The notes beneath the pieces were generated by a model, which did not search any database, was not told the origin of the DNA, and saw only the letters and a program-made list of their open reading frames with translations. From Dyadobacter psychrotolerans (GTDB lineage: Bacteria; Bacteroidota; Bacteroidia; Cytophagales; Spirosomataceae): a DNA stretch of 64,000 nucleotides. Below are positions 10,194 through 19,030 of the stretch, in pieces. Numbering within the stretch: the first letter of the stretch is position 1; each line of letters starts with the position of its first letter. A program made the position numbers and the translations under genes. Where the stretch lies: positions 372,301-436,300 of the forward strand of contig NZ_SMFL01000005.1 of assembly GCF_004349265.1 (NCBI RefSeq), written 5' to 3'.

Positions 10194-11762
10194 ATGAAAA
10201 AAGCATATCATATTTTGTCTATCGCCCTGCTGTCCGGATTTTTTCTGGTGGTGGCCTGCGAAAACGGCCTTGAGGAAGAAACGTTCTCGGTTTATGATGA
10301 AAACGTACTTACCAAACCTGAACACGCCGAGCAGGCTGTTCGCGGTGTTTACGCAGCCCTGAAAGACAACGGAGGTTTTGGGTATTATGCGGGCTATTTG
10401 TACTGGCTATATGAATATCCGGCGGATGTGGTCACCACTACACCGACTGCGCGCCAGGGTGTGCAGATAGACCAGCTTACTTATGACGCTTCTAATTCGG
10501 TCATTAATAATGTGTGGACAAGCGTTTTTCGATTGATCTCACGTGCCAATGAAGCGGAAGAACTGATCAGCAATGTTAATTATATCGGCAATGCATCTTC
10601 GGTTACCGTACAAAACCAAAATTTGGGAGAAGTAAGGTTTTTGAGAGCGCTGGGTTACTATGATGCCACTTCACTTTGGGGTGATGTGCCGTTGCTTTTA
10701 AAATCTTCATCCAAATTTACAGAAGCAGATGAAAACCCTGCTTTGGTCGATCAGGCAGAAGTTGAAAAAGCAATGATCGCCGATTTGCAGTTTGCGGAAA
10801 GTAATCTTCCGGCAAGTTATCCTCCGGCAGAAATCGCAAGAGCGACCAGTGGAACGGCAAAAGCCCTTTTGGTACGTTTGTACATGCGCCGCGGTGAATG
10901 GCAAAAAGCGGCAGACAAAGCCCTGGAAGTCATGAACAAAAATTATGATTTAAGAACAACAGCAGAAGGTGGCGTGGTATCACTTTACAACACATCTAAC
11001 CGTTCCGACAACGAATTTATCTTTGTTTTAAAATCTTCAAATGAGGCCGGTGCTTATGGGGTTAACAGTAACAGTTTCGGGATTAACTCTGTGCCCTGGG
11101 ATTACAATCGTGGCTGGGGAAGTTTTCCAATCCATTTGCAATTTTACTCTGCTTTTGAAAAAACGGATGCAAGAAGAGATCTTCTGACTGGAATTTTCAA
11201 AACACTTTACGGACAGGTTATCAGTGTGCCAAAACAATACGGAGGGCTTGGTGGAGCGGCGCCGGATACCGTGGCAGCTACTTATATATACAACCTGAAA
11301 TATCCGCACGTAAATAATTACAACTACGCTGGTTTTAACAATGTGACAATTTTACGTTATGCCGATGTGCTGATGATGAGGGCCGAAGCATTAAACGAGC
11401 TGAACGGTCCAAATCAGGAAAGTATTACACTGGTAAATCAGATCCGCACAAGAAGCAAGTTATCGGAGCTGACTTTGGGTTCTTTTACTACAAAAGCGGC
11501 GCTTCGTGACAAAATTTTTGAAGAGCGCGGACGTGAATTTTTCATGGAAGGCAGAAGAAGAGATGATTTGATCCGCTGGGGAAAAAGTGCTTCCAATGGT
11601 GCTACACCGCTGTTGAAATTCAAAGAAAAGGTATTGCCAACACTGAGAAGTGCTGCAACCTACTCGGATAATGTCGATTATACGGTTTATCCATATCCTC
11701 AAAACGAAATCCAAAGCAATACTTCAATGGATGCTTCGGTTAATGCGGGCAGAGTGAAGTAA
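10194..11762 (+). CDS. SusD/RagB-family substrate-binding lipoprotein
   Basis: 522 residues. The signal peptide ends in the lipobox VVAC (Cys near residue 22), which anchors the protein to the outer-membrane surface, where it would form the lid of the SusC transporter encoded 25 bp upstream. The N-terminal half has the TPR-like helices of the family (VRFLRALGYYDATSLWGDVPLL), and the C-terminal part has the usual RADVLMMRAEALNE-like and FEERGREFFMEG segments. Length and order are normal for SusD homologues. The palindromic repeat block starts about 10 bp after the stop and its first hairpin may end the susCD transcript. Confidence 0.95.
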   Translation: MKKAYHILSIALLSGFFLVVACENGLEEETFSVYDENVLTKPEHAEQAVRGVYAALKDNGGFGYYAGYLYWLYEYPADVVTTTPTARQGVQIDQLTYDASNSVINNVWTSVFRLISRANEAEELISNVNYIGNASSVTVQNQNLGEVRFLRALGYYDATSLWGDVPLLLKSSSKFTEADENPALVDQAEVEKAMIADLQFAESNLPASYPPAEIARATSGTAKALLVRLYMRRGEWQKAADKALEVMNKNYDLRTTAEGGVVSLYNTSNRSDNEFIFVLKSSNEAGAYGVNSNSFGINSVPWDYNRGWGSFPIHLQFYSAFEKTDARRDLLTGIFKTLYGQVISVPKQYGGLGGAAPDTVAATYIYNLKYPHVNNYNYAGFNNVTILRYADVLMMRAEALNELNGPNQESITLVNQIRTRSKLSELTLGSFTTKAALRDKIFEERGREFFMEGRRRDDLIRWGKSASNGATPLLKFKEKVLPTLRSAATYSDNVDYTVYPYPQNEIQSNTSMDASVNAGRVK

Positions 11763-11771
11763 AATATCGTT

Positions 11772-12190
11772 GGCGCACCGTGATTTTATTGCGGTGCGCT
11801 GCACCTTTGTAAAGGGTGATTTAATTCTATTCCTACAAATATTACGGCGCTATGCGCCTCTACGGAATTGTTACATTACAGTGAATTCACAATATTGTGA
11901 AATTGAAGAAGGTGCGGCACATTGTAATTATTTGCGCTTTGGCAATTTGGGAAAATCAAAAATCAACCCGAAGTAAAAAAAGGTGCATCGCACCGAAGTA
12001 TTTGTAGAAAACGATTGTCAAAGTATGCGGTCGTTAAGGTGCAGCGCACCGTAATAATTTTCACTTTGGCAATCTATGGAAATTCAATAATATCAAATCA
12101 GAGTAAAAAAGGTGCAGCGCAACGTAATATTTGTAGAAAACAATCTCTAAAATCTGCGATCATAAAAGTCTAGCGCACCGTAATAATACC
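11772..12190. repeat. Block of GGTGC-N3-GCACC palindromes with a tandem ~129-bp imperfect duplication
   Basis: The gap between SusD and the next gene is filled with small palindromes: GCGCACCG/CGGTGCGC at 11773-11780 and 11792-11799, and GGTGC-N3-GCACC at 11793-11805, 11982-11994 and 12038-12050, with a decayed copy at 12111-12123. A unit running from about 11935 to 12063 (CTTTGGCAAT..., palindrome, TTTGTAGAAAAC..., palindrome, CGTAATAAT) is repeated imperfectly at about 12064-12190, an offset of about 129 bp. These resemble REP-type intergenic elements. The first hairpin could act as the susCD terminator. The 68-codon ORF here is not supported as a gene. Confidence 0.8.
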
Positions 12191-12265
12191 AGTGCTGATT
12201 TTACTATTACTCACCCCTTGAAGTTGGTAGCCCTGAATCAGCAAAATGAAGGTAAATTGATAAAT

Positions 12266-13675
12266 ATGTCTTTAAAAAAAAGGTTAATATTTTTTGCTAC
12301 GGTGATTCTGTTGTCGGCATTCGCTCTCTGGCAGTTTGATGCAGTTAAAAATGCGGTTGTTCCGTTGCGGATAGACAAAATTGACCTGGTTCATTTGCCT
12401 GAAAACCGCCTTCGTTTTAAAGTGAATGTTTCTACCAACCGCAATAGTGACGCTTACCTGAAATACTGGACACGCAGCAATGACACACTTTATTCGAAAA
12501 TATCGAAGGCAGCCACTGAACATACGATCTGGATCGTCAACACAACAGCGCTGACGAATTACACCTTCCAGGTTGTTGCCTCAACAGTCTCTCAATCGGC
12601 GAAGAGTAAAAAATATCCACTTGAAACCAAGCCAATCTATCAGGCAACGCCTTATTTTACCCTTGAATATCTGGACAGCAGTTTTGCCAGAGAAATCGAA
12701 GGTAAATTCTTTCTGACGCAGATTTTAACCGAACCGGGCTCATCTGTTATCATCAATCACAAAGGAGATATTGTCTGGTATGAGCCGTCCAAAAAAGGGG
12801 TGAAGGTGTCACACTGGACACCGGAGAAAACGGTGCTATGCATTGTGGGAGCTGAGAAGATCCCTTCTTCCGGAGGTGATGAGATCATCGAATATGACCT
12901 TTCAGGAAAGGTGCTTACGCATCTGCAGGTAGGAAAAGGCGATATGGACAAAATGGTTCATCATGAAGTCCGGACAGATAAAGACGGAAATATTTATGCT
13001 CTGACTTTTGATAAAAAAATCTTTGACCTGACCAAAGCCGGCGGCATCAAACAGGATACAGTGAAAGGTGACGGCATTGTAGTTTTTAGCAGGGCAGGGA
13101 AAAAAATTTGGGAATGGACGATGCTGGATCATTTGGATCCGTTGTCTGATCCGGCGATTTTAAAAAATAAAAAGGATTGGGTTCATGCTAATTCCGTGTT
13201 CAGAGAAGCAGATGGCGATTTTTTGATTTCTTTCAGGGATTTAAATCAGGTTTGGAAAGTTGATTTTCAGACCGGTAAGATCATCTGGAAATTGGGAGAG
13301 AACGGCGATTTTCCGCTGAGCAATAACCAGCTTTTCAGCGCGCAGCATTTTGCACATATTAACCAGAAAGGTGATCTGATGATTTTGGATAACGGTGTAA
13401 AAAAGGAAATCTCACGCGCTCTTTCCTTTAAACTTGATCCGACAGCGAGAATTGCTGTTACACAGCTGGATATTCCTTTACACAAGGATTACTACAGCAC
13501 AGCGAAGGGGAATGCCCAATTTATGGGAAATGACAAAGTGATTTACTGCATTACGGATCCGCGTGTTTTTCTGGTTACAGATCTGGAAGGAAAAGTTTTA
13601 TGGAAAATACAGGTAGGAGGAGACCCTTACAGACTGGAAGAAACGCCGGGTTTTAAACTTACCAAACCGCAGTAA
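12266..13675 (+). CDS. Arylsulfotransferase (ASST)-like protein
   Basis: About 469 residues from the ATG at 12266; an upstream in-frame TTG at 12218 would add 16 residues before an already complete signal anchor (about 4-22), so I reject it. A beta-sandwich N-terminal domain (about 30-130) precedes a propeller domain of the PF05935/PF14269 type. Residues in the order expected of the AssT active site are visible: His-His in MVHHE (232-233), His in WVHANS (307), Arg in SFRDL (324) and His in QHFAH (361), the last equivalent to the sulfated histidine of E. coli AssT. Known relatives move sulfate between phenolic esters in the periplasm. It sits between SusD and a GH16-type gene, so it may act on sulfated aromatic or glycan substrates; that role is inference. 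Confidence 0.82.
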   Translation: MSLKKRLIFFATVILLSAFALWQFDAVKNAVVPLRIDKIDLVHLPENRLRFKVNVSTNRNSDAYLKYWTRSNDTLYSKISKAATEHTIWIVNTTALTNYTFQVVASTVSQSAKSKKYPLETKPIYQATPYFTLEYLDSSFAREIEGKFFLTQILTEPGSSVIINHKGDIVWYEPSKKGVKVSHWTPEKTVLCIVGAEKIPSSGGDEIIEYDLSGKVLTHLQVGKGDMDKMVHHEVRTDKDGNIYALTFDKKIFDLTKAGGIKQDTVKGDGIVVFSRAGKKIWEWTMLDHLDPLSDPAILKNKKDWVHANSVFREADGDFLISFRDLNQVWKVDFQTGKIIWKLGENGDFPLSNNQLFSAQHFAHINQKGDLMILDNGVKKEISRALSFKLDPTARIAVTQLDIPLHKDYYSTAKGNAQFMGNDKVIYCITDPRVFLVTDLEGKVLWKIQVGGDPYRLEETPGFKLTKPQ

Positions 13676-13714
13676 CTTCTTGTTTAGTCTTTTTATAAAA
13701 TTAAAAATATCGAA

Positions 13715-14677
13715 ATGAAAATATACGTGTGGATGACGTGCCTGGCTCTGTCTTTTTTTATGAGCTGTAAATCAGACGGACAAGTAACTGAGCCCCCGAC
13801 TCCTGAGCCGGCTGAAGAGGTATTGGACGGAGATCCGGATATTGGCGATTTGTCCGTAACAGGTACATTTTACGATAAATTTGAAGGTGCCTTAGACGTT
13901 GCCAAATGGGATAAAATGAACCGTCTCTGGGGGCAATCTACCAATACACTTTACCAGCATGGCGGTGTGATTCCTGAAAATGTGTATATCAAAAGCGGCC
14001 ATGCGGTGATGCGTGCGCTGGGTGACCACTATACGGGCACGCTCAGAGGTCCGGCTGGCCATGCCAAACGCCTGGGTGGAGTGCTCACGTCGAAGCAACG
14101 ATTCGCTTCCGGGCGATATGAGTTTAAAATGCGTGTTCTCCAGGCGCCCGATATGGGCGTGCTTTCTGCGGCATGGTCGTTCTGGTACAAAGAAATTACG
14201 GCTGCATCTGATCCGGCCGCTTGGCAAAAAGCGATTGCCGCGGGTAATATTGCCGACAACGGAAAAATCACGCTAAATCATGAAATTGATATTGAGGTAA
14301 AAGGTGCGAATTTAACCAATCCGATTTACACCAACTGGCTGGGTGAAAAAAACGGCGAGTATGACAGTAAAAACGTGGCATATTCAAAAGGACTCAATGA
14401 CCAGAAATTTCACATTTACCGCTGGGACTGGCATACAGGCGGAAACGGACAGCAGCCGCGGGTTGAGTATTATATTGACGACCAGCTGATGCGCACGAGT
14501 ACAACAAAAGTGCCTTATATCGCTTCATACATCAACATCGGAAACTGGTTTGCGTGGTGGGCCGGGAATGATTCAGGAACATACAAAGCACCTGCTTTTG
14601 ATTCGATGGAAATGTTTGTTGACTGGGTCAAATTCACGCCTTTCAATGAAGCTAATGATGATTTTTTGAAGGAGTAA
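13715..14677 (+). CDS. GH16-type glycoside hydrolase lipoprotein
   Basis: 320 residues. A lipoprotein signal ends at the Cys near residue 18 (FFMSC), followed by a Pro/Glu-rich linker (about 22-45) and a concanavalin-like jelly-roll domain. The diagnostic GH16 motif E-I-D-I-E is at residues 190-194 (HEIDIEVKG), giving nucleophile Glu190 and acid/base Glu194. Other family hallmarks are the SGRYEFKMR strand and HIYRWDWHTGG before the concave-face tryptophans. GH16 enzymes cleave beta-1,3/1,4-glucans or galactans. It starts 39 bp after the arylsulfotransferase-like gene and is likely co-transcribed with it. The exact substrate cannot be assigned. Confidence 0.85.
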   Translation: MKIYVWMTCLALSFFMSCKSDGQVTEPPTPEPAEEVLDGDPDIGDLSVTGTFYDKFEGALDVAKWDKMNRLWGQSTNTLYQHGGVIPENVYIKSGHAVMRALGDHYTGTLRGPAGHAKRLGGVLTSKQRFASGRYEFKMRVLQAPDMGVLSAAWSFWYKEITAASDPAAWQKAIAAGNIADNGKITLNHEIDIEVKGANLTNPIYTNWLGEKNGEYDSKNVAYSKGLNDQKFHIYRWDWHTGGNGQQPRVEYYIDDQLMRTSTTKVPYIASYINIGNWFAWWAGNDSGTYKAPAFDSMEMFVDWVKFTPFNEANDDFLKE

Positions 14678-14734
14678 AAAAATTAAGGAGTTAATTTTCA
14701 ATAAGTTTTTAAAAAAAAGTTATGAGATTATCTT

Positions 14735-14799
14735 AGCTCCGCAGGAGCTTCCTGTTTATAGGAAAGATTTATAAGTATAAACCAAACTCCGTAGGAGTT
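14735..14799. repeat. Two CTCC-N3-GGAG palindromes (REP-like pair)
   Basis: Two 15-bp dyads lie 35 bp apart: AGCTCC-GCA-GGAGCT at 14735-14749 and AACTCC-GTA-GGAGTT at 14785-14799, followed by similar TCCT/ACCT tails. They fill most of the gap between the GH16-type gene and the next gene. Their geometry (6-bp arms, 3-nt loop) matches a dispersed intergenic element rather than a terminator, since no T-run follows. Confidence 0.65.
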
Positions 14800-14890
14800 A
14801 CCTAAAATTGAACTTTGATTGTCGCCAGATGTTATGCGTTTAAGTTCATTAAACCATCGTCAAACAGAATTCTTTTAGTCTAAGGCAATC

Positions 14891-15583
14891 ATGTCACATC
14901 AGTCAATATCTATTCCCGCATCCAGTCTCGATTTTTTGGAGTTATTAAAAGAAAACAATAATCGTGATTGGTTCAACGCGAACAAAGAAGACTTTCTTCA
15001 GCAGCAAACATACATCGAAAACTTTGCCGGGACCTTGTTAAACGAGCTCAGCAAACATGATTTAATCGAAACCCAGTCAGGTAAAAAAAGTCTGCACCGT
15101 ATTTACCGGGATACGCGTTTCTCAAAGGAAAAAATTCCATATAAAACCAATTGGAGCGGCAGCTTTTCAAGAGCTACCAAACAGTTGAGAGGCGGATACT
15201 ACTTTCACATTCAGCCTGGTAACAGTTTTGTTGCCGGCGGATTTATGGAGCCTAATGCCGAAGATCTCAAACGTGTCCGCGACGACATCAGTTTTGACGC
15301 TGGTCCGCTTCGTAAAATTCTCAAAAGTAAGTCCTTTGTTGAGACATTCGGAAAGCTGCGTGGAGAACAGGTGAAAACGGCGCCAAAAGGTTTCGCTTCC
15401 AGCCATGAAGCGATAGAGCTGCTTCGTTTTAAGCAATTTCTACTGATAAAAAACTTCACAGATAATGAGGTGCTCAGTCCGCTTTTTCTGGAAAATGCAA
15501 ATCACGCTTTCAAAAATATGCGGCCCTTTTTTAACTACATGAGCGAAGTGCTGACCGTGGATAGTGACGGAATAGGATTTTAA
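14891..15583 (+). CDS. DUF2461 (TIGR02453) family protein
   Basis: 230 residues with no signal peptide. The start of the family signature is clear: LDFLELLKENNNRDWFNANKEDF, then HRIYRDTRFSKEKIPYKTNW and the PGNSFVAGGFMEP segment. DUF2461 proteins are widespread soluble proteins of unknown biochemical function. The stop codon overlaps the stop of the convergent CPBP gene by 4 bp. Confidence 0.9.
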   Translation: MSHQSISIPASSLDFLELLKENNNRDWFNANKEDFLQQQTYIENFAGTLLNELSKHDLIETQSGKKSLHRIYRDTRFSKEKIPYKTNWSGSFSRATKQLRGGYYFHIQPGNSFVAGGFMEPNAEDLKRVRDDISFDAGPLRKILKSKSFVETFGKLRGEQVKTAPKGFASSHEAIELLRFKQFLLIKNFTDNEVLSPLFLENANHAFKNMRPFFNYMSEVLTVDSDGIGF

Positions 15584-16338
15584 CCCACATCTTCTTTTTC
15601 CATTCTTCTTTTAGCGACCTGGTTTTCAATTAATGGCCAGGCGATGGTGACTAAAAAAATACTGGCGTAGAAATACTGCCAGTTGAGTGTTGACTCGGTT
15701 ACGAATTTGGGGTTGTTGCAGAAAGCATGAAAAAGCGCTGTATAAACCACATTTCTGGTCATGAAATAAATCAGAAACAAAAAGATTCCACTGACAAAAA
15801 TATTTCCTAATGAGCTTAATCCTGCGTCGTATTGAAACAAATAAGCCGGAATATGGATCAGCGTAAACAGCAGCAGCATTAAAAGAAAAAAAATGTTTGA
15901 AGGCATTTTAAGCGAATGGGTGTGCGCCAGCCGAAAAGGGAAACACCTGAATAACCATTCTTCCATTAAAGCACCCGGAAGAGAATTCAAAAGGAAGATC
16001 TGAAAGAAAACCAGCCATTGATCTGTGTTGTCTGATGTTTCCATACGATCATCGAGCATGCTAACGAATACCGCTGTAAGGGAAAGAGCAATCAGAAAAG
16101 CAATCGCACCTTTGATAAGAAATTTAGCTTTGAAAGGGAATGTAAGCCAGTTTCTTTGGTCTTTCAGCAGATACCAGGTCATGGCAAACTGGAATCCATA
16201 CAGACAAAGTCCGGTTAATATCCGATGTCCGGGGGCCAGTGCGTAGCTTTTGAAATCCGGGAGAAGTGTTAAAAGATTGAAGCAAATAATGATCAGGCAG
16301 TTGGCCAGCAGCACCCGTAAAAACAATTTTACCGTCAT
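15580..16338 (-). CDS. CPBP-family intramembrane metalloprotease (Abi/Rce1-like)
   Basis: 252 residues with about seven hydrophobic helices. The three catalytic motifs of the family are present: EExxxR in LMEEWLFR (about 125-129), a histidine in LIHIPAY (about 162) and HxxxN in HAFCNN (about 205). Members are zinc-dependent prenyl-protein-type proteases of the inner membrane, often acting in peptide maturation or immunity functions, though the target here is unknown. It ends tail-to-tail with the DUF2461 gene, sharing TTAA. Confidence 0.9.
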   Translation of the reverse strand: MTVKLFLRVLLANCLIIICFNLLTLLPDFKSYALAPGHRILTGLCLYGFQFAMTWYLLKDQRNWLTFPFKAKFLIKGAIAFLIALSLTAVFVSMLDDRMETSDNTDQWLVFFQIFLLNSLPGALMEEWLFRCFPFRLAHTHSLKMPSNIFFLLMLLLFTLIHIPAYLFQYDAGLSSLGNIFVSGIFLFLIYFMTRNVVYTALFHAFCNNPKFVTESTLNWQYFYASIFLVTIAWPLIENQVAKRRMEKEDVG

Positions 16339-16433
16339 CTTAAAGGTTTTCAGTTTATTACTGAACAGCTGATATCTGTAAATTAGTTGCCTTTAAAGAT
16401 GTTTTCGTGGATCCGGTAAAGAAGTAGCTGCTT

Positions 16434-16655
16434 TTAAACCACAGATTTCTGTTTTGAACCAATAAGGAAATACAGAATGCCGCCAAAGAATGGCATGCCT
16501 ACGATTACAATGATCCAAACCAGTTTATTGATGTCTTTTTGGAAGTCGCTTTTGATCGCATCAATCAAAGCCCAAATTGTCAGCCCGACAGGAATAAGCA
16601 GAATAAGGAGTTCAAACGAGCCCAGTCCCATGAAAAGTAAAGTCGACGCAGCCAT
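16434..16655 (-). CDS. PLDc_N (phospholipase D-nuclease N-terminal) small membrane protein
   Basis: 73 residues with two transmembrane helices (about 12-32 and 45-65) joined by a short polar loop (DAIKSDFQKDINK). The second helix carries the PFFGGILYFLIG pattern typical of the PLDc_N domain. No catalytic phospholipase domain follows, so it is a stand-alone membrane protein of unknown role, a common annotation in Bacteroidota. An alternative ATG eight codons downstream is possible. Confidence 0.75.
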   Translation of the reverse strand: MAASTLLFMGLGSFELLILLIPVGLTIWALIDAIKSDFQKDINKLVWIIVIVGMPFFGGILYFLIGSKQKSVV

Positions 16656-16743
16656 TTTAGGTGGGTTTAGTAAATATTTTTGCTAATATACATAATTATG
16701 ACGTGTAAAAATATAATTAATTTTAGTTGATATTTCAAATAAA

Positions 16744-16782
16744 TGCCTGCCGAAGCCCAATTCTGTAAAGGTTCGGCAGGCA
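16744..16782 (-). terminator. Perfect 11-bp hairpin downstream of DinB-like gene
   Basis: TGCCTGCCGAA at 16744-16754 pairs with TTCGGCAGGCA at 16772-16782 around a 17-nt loop. It lies 18 bp beyond the stop of the minus-strand DinB-like gene. The sequence after it on that strand is AT-rich but has no long T-run. Confidence 0.7.
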
Positions 16783-16799
16783 AGATACTAGAATTTATT

Positions 16800-17327
16800 T
16801 TAGCCCATATTTCTATCCCAGAACGCAGGCGGCTCCACACCCAGCGCACGCAGGTAAACATAACCCTGCCCGCGGTGGTGAATTTCATTGTCTATCAGAT
16901 AAAGCAGCGTTCCGTGAATAGGCCCTTCATACATGCCAAATGCATTATCACGTTCCTGAAAACGCTCCGGAGCAATCTGCGGCCAATAAGTTTCTATTTT
17001 TTCAGTAACGGAATCCCACAGGGCAAGTAATTCCTGTTTGGTAGTGGGTGCTGCGGAATGCCCCTGTTGGCCAGAGTCACCATATCCCGACCAGTCCCCG
17101 GTAGCGATGCCTTTAACGCCAGCGCCAGCCAGGTCGATCATCTCCATAGTCAGGTCTGCGTAGTTGCGCATTCCTCCAATAGAAAAAGTGTAAATTTCAT
17201 TTTCCGGAAAGGCCTCAATCATCCTTCTTGAAAGGCTACGATGTTCCTGCCAGTGACTGCGCAGCTGTTCAGGTGTGATGGTAACTGTTCTGCTCAGTAC
17301 TTCGTTTTCAGTTGCTGTATTTTCCAT
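16800..17327 (-). CDS. DinB/YfiT-like four-helix metal-binding protein
   Basis: 175 residues, no signal peptide. The DinB-type helical fold is suggested by TPEQLRSHWQEHRSLSRRMIEAFP near the N-terminus and by DNEIHHRGQGYVYLRALG near the C-terminus, where paired histidines would complete the three-histidine metal site. DinB-like proteins include mycothiol- or bacillithiol-dependent transferases in other phyla; the thiol partner and reaction in Bacteroidota are unclear. A hairpin terminator follows. Confidence 0.85.
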   Translation of the reverse strand: MENTATENEVLSRTVTITPEQLRSHWQEHRSLSRRMIEAFPENEIYTFSIGGMRNYADLTMEMIDLAGAGVKGIATGDWSGYGDSGQQGHSAAPTTKQELLALWDSVTEKIETYWPQIAPERFQERDNAFGMYEGPIHGTLLYLIDNEIHHRGQGYVYLRALGVEPPAFWDRNMG

Positions 17328-17520
17328 GTCACTAAGAGTTTAAAGTGTTTTTCTTGATTTCCTGTACAAAGAAAACCGGAGTGAGTGACAGCCCTATGTC
17401 AGCAGGTTTTTTTAAATGTAAAATTATTTTTGGAGTGCTCACATAGATTTAACTTCGGTCTGGCTTCATTGCCTTAATTCCTTAATGTTTAACTTTGAAA
17501 TCGATTCTAATTTTAAAAGC

Positions 17521-18462
17521 ATGAAATCAAAGCCGCAAACAGAGGAAAAGCAAAATCTTCATCCAAGGAATCTGCATCGTTCCAGATATGACTTCAAGGC
17601 TTTAATTAAGAGTAGTCCTGCACTTTCCCGGTTTGTAGCTGTTAATCAATACGGAAATGAATCTATCGATTTTGCCAATCCGGTTGCCGTTAAGGAGCTG
17701 AATAAAGCCATACTCAGGCATTTTTATAACATCAAATTCTGGGATATTCCGGCGGGCTATTTGTGTCCGCCTATTCCCGGCCGGGCGGACTATCTTCATT
17801 ATATTGCAGATCTATTAAAGGCAGACAGTAAAATTCCCGGAGGAGGAAACATCCGCGGAATGGATGTCGGCATGGGGGCAAATTGTGTTTATCCTATTAT
17901 TGGTCATCAGGTATATGGTTGGTCGTTTGTCGGCTCAGATGTAGATGTTACCGCTTTGCATTCGGCCAGACAGATCGCGGATAAAAACCCCGATCTGAAA
18001 GCGTTTATTGAATGTCGTTTGCAAAAATATCCCGCCAACATTTTTGCTGGTATAATTCTGCATGAGGACAGATTTGATTTTACGATGTGTAATCCGCCTT
18101 TTCATGCTTCCCAGGCGGAGGCAAATGCAGGTACAAAGCGAAAATGGCAAAATCTGGGAAAGGATAAAATCAAACAAAACGGCACGCTCAACTTTGCAGG
18201 CCAACCGGCTGAATTGTGGTATCCCGGTGGTGAGCAGGCTTTTATTATAAAAATGATCGAAGAGAGCGCGCAAATCGAAGATCAGGTTTTGTGGTTCACT
18301 TCTTTGGTTTCTAAAAAAACCACGCTTCCGTCTTTATATCAGGCTTTGAAAAAAGTGAAGGCGATGGAAGTTAAAACCATTGAAATGTCTCAGGGACAAA
18401 AAGTAAGCAGAATGCTGGCCTGGACTTTTATTGGGAAAGATGTGTGGCAACAGGAGAAATAA
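17521..18462 (+). CDS. rlmF: 23S rRNA (adenine(1618)-N6)-methyltransferase RlmF
   Basis: 313 residues from the ATG at 17521. An earlier in-frame ATG at 17485 adds 12 residues, but the E. coli protein begins about a dozen residues before LHPRN, which supports the later start. The protein matches RlmF throughout: [43 protein letters not shown], a SAM-binding segment [15 protein letters not shown] and the adenine-methylase motif NPPF (about 191-194). It methylates N6 of A1618 in 23S rRNA before 50S assembly is finished. It stands alone, with no obvious operon partner. Confidence 0.95.
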   Translation: MKSKPQTEEKQNLHPRNLHRSRYDFKALIKSSPALSRFVAVNQYGNESIDFANPVAVKELNKAILRHFYNIKFWDIPAGYLCPPIPGRADYLHYIADLLKADSKIPGGGNIRGMDVGMGANCVYPIIGHQVYGWSFVGSDVDVTALHSARQIADKNPDLKAFIECRLQKYPANIFAGIILHEDRFDFTMCNPPFHASQAEANAGTKRKWQNLGKDKIKQNGTLNFAGQPAELWYPGGEQAFIIKMIEESAQIEDQVLWFTSLVSKKTTLPSLYQALKKVKAMEVKTIEMSQGQKVSRMLAWTFIGKDVWQQEK

Positions 18463-18577
18463 TATGGTTATTCAACCGAAAAACCATCCTGAAAGGCTAC
18501 AATCATTGAAATTCTGCTGTCTGGTCGATATATTTGTTCATATTGCAACACTGCCTACGAACTATTAAACGACAAAC

Positions 18578-18997
18578 ATGGATCCGATCGACTATTTCCG
18601 AAATGAAATAAAATCGTACTTCCCTCAATCAACGGAACTGACACTTTCCAAAGCGTATGCACAGCACCGTCGATTTAATTTTTACTTTACGATAAAAGAA
18701 AATTATCCCTATTTACTTTATTTAAACTGGGATGGCGAAGGAGAGCGGTTTACGTTAAAATGTCTCGAATTCAAAAGTGCAGAAATACTCAGCGGACTCG
18801 CAGCGGCGTATGCTGAAAACGGATCCAAATCATTTAATGCCGGACAGCCTAAAACGACTGTATCCTTTATTTTAAAAAGCCAGGACAACCTGTCTGTGAC
18901 CGAATTTAGAGGTTCTGAAAACAAACAACTGAATGGAGGTGAGATTGTTGGAAAAAGACTGATGGAAAGTGTGGATCCGGAGCTTCCTACTGAATAA
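18578..18997 (+). CDS. Hypothetical protein
   Basis: 139 residues, cytoplasmic by sequence, with no recognisable domain. It is mixed alpha/beta in character, starting MDPIDYFRNEIKSYF and containing the strand-like RRFNFYFTIKENYPYLLYLNWDGEGE. Codon use resembles its neighbours and the frame is open from a good ATG, so it is likely real. It lies 115 bp after rlmF and ends 33 bp from the convergent membrane-protein gene. No function is proposed. Confidence 0.65.
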   Translation: MDPIDYFRNEIKSYFPQSTELTLSKAYAQHRRFNFYFTIKENYPYLLYLNWDGEGERFTLKCLEFKSAEILSGLAAAYAENGSKSFNAGQPKTTVSFILKSQDNLSVTEFRGSENKQLNGGEIVGKRLMESVDPELPTE

Positions 18998-19030
18998 TTT
19001 AAATTTCAGTTCTACAGGGGGCTATCCTTA

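Noticed and set aside
11770-11976. 68-codon plus-strand ORF after SusD
   Set aside because: It is made of the palindromic repeats and has no protein-like features.
12218-12265. Upstream TTG start for the arylsulfotransferase-like gene
   Set aside because: It adds 16 residues before a complete signal anchor and starts close to the repeat block.
16667-16888. 73-codon minus-strand ORF between the PLDc_N and DinB-like genes
   Set aside because: It overlaps the DinB-like gene in another frame and runs through the hairpin terminator.
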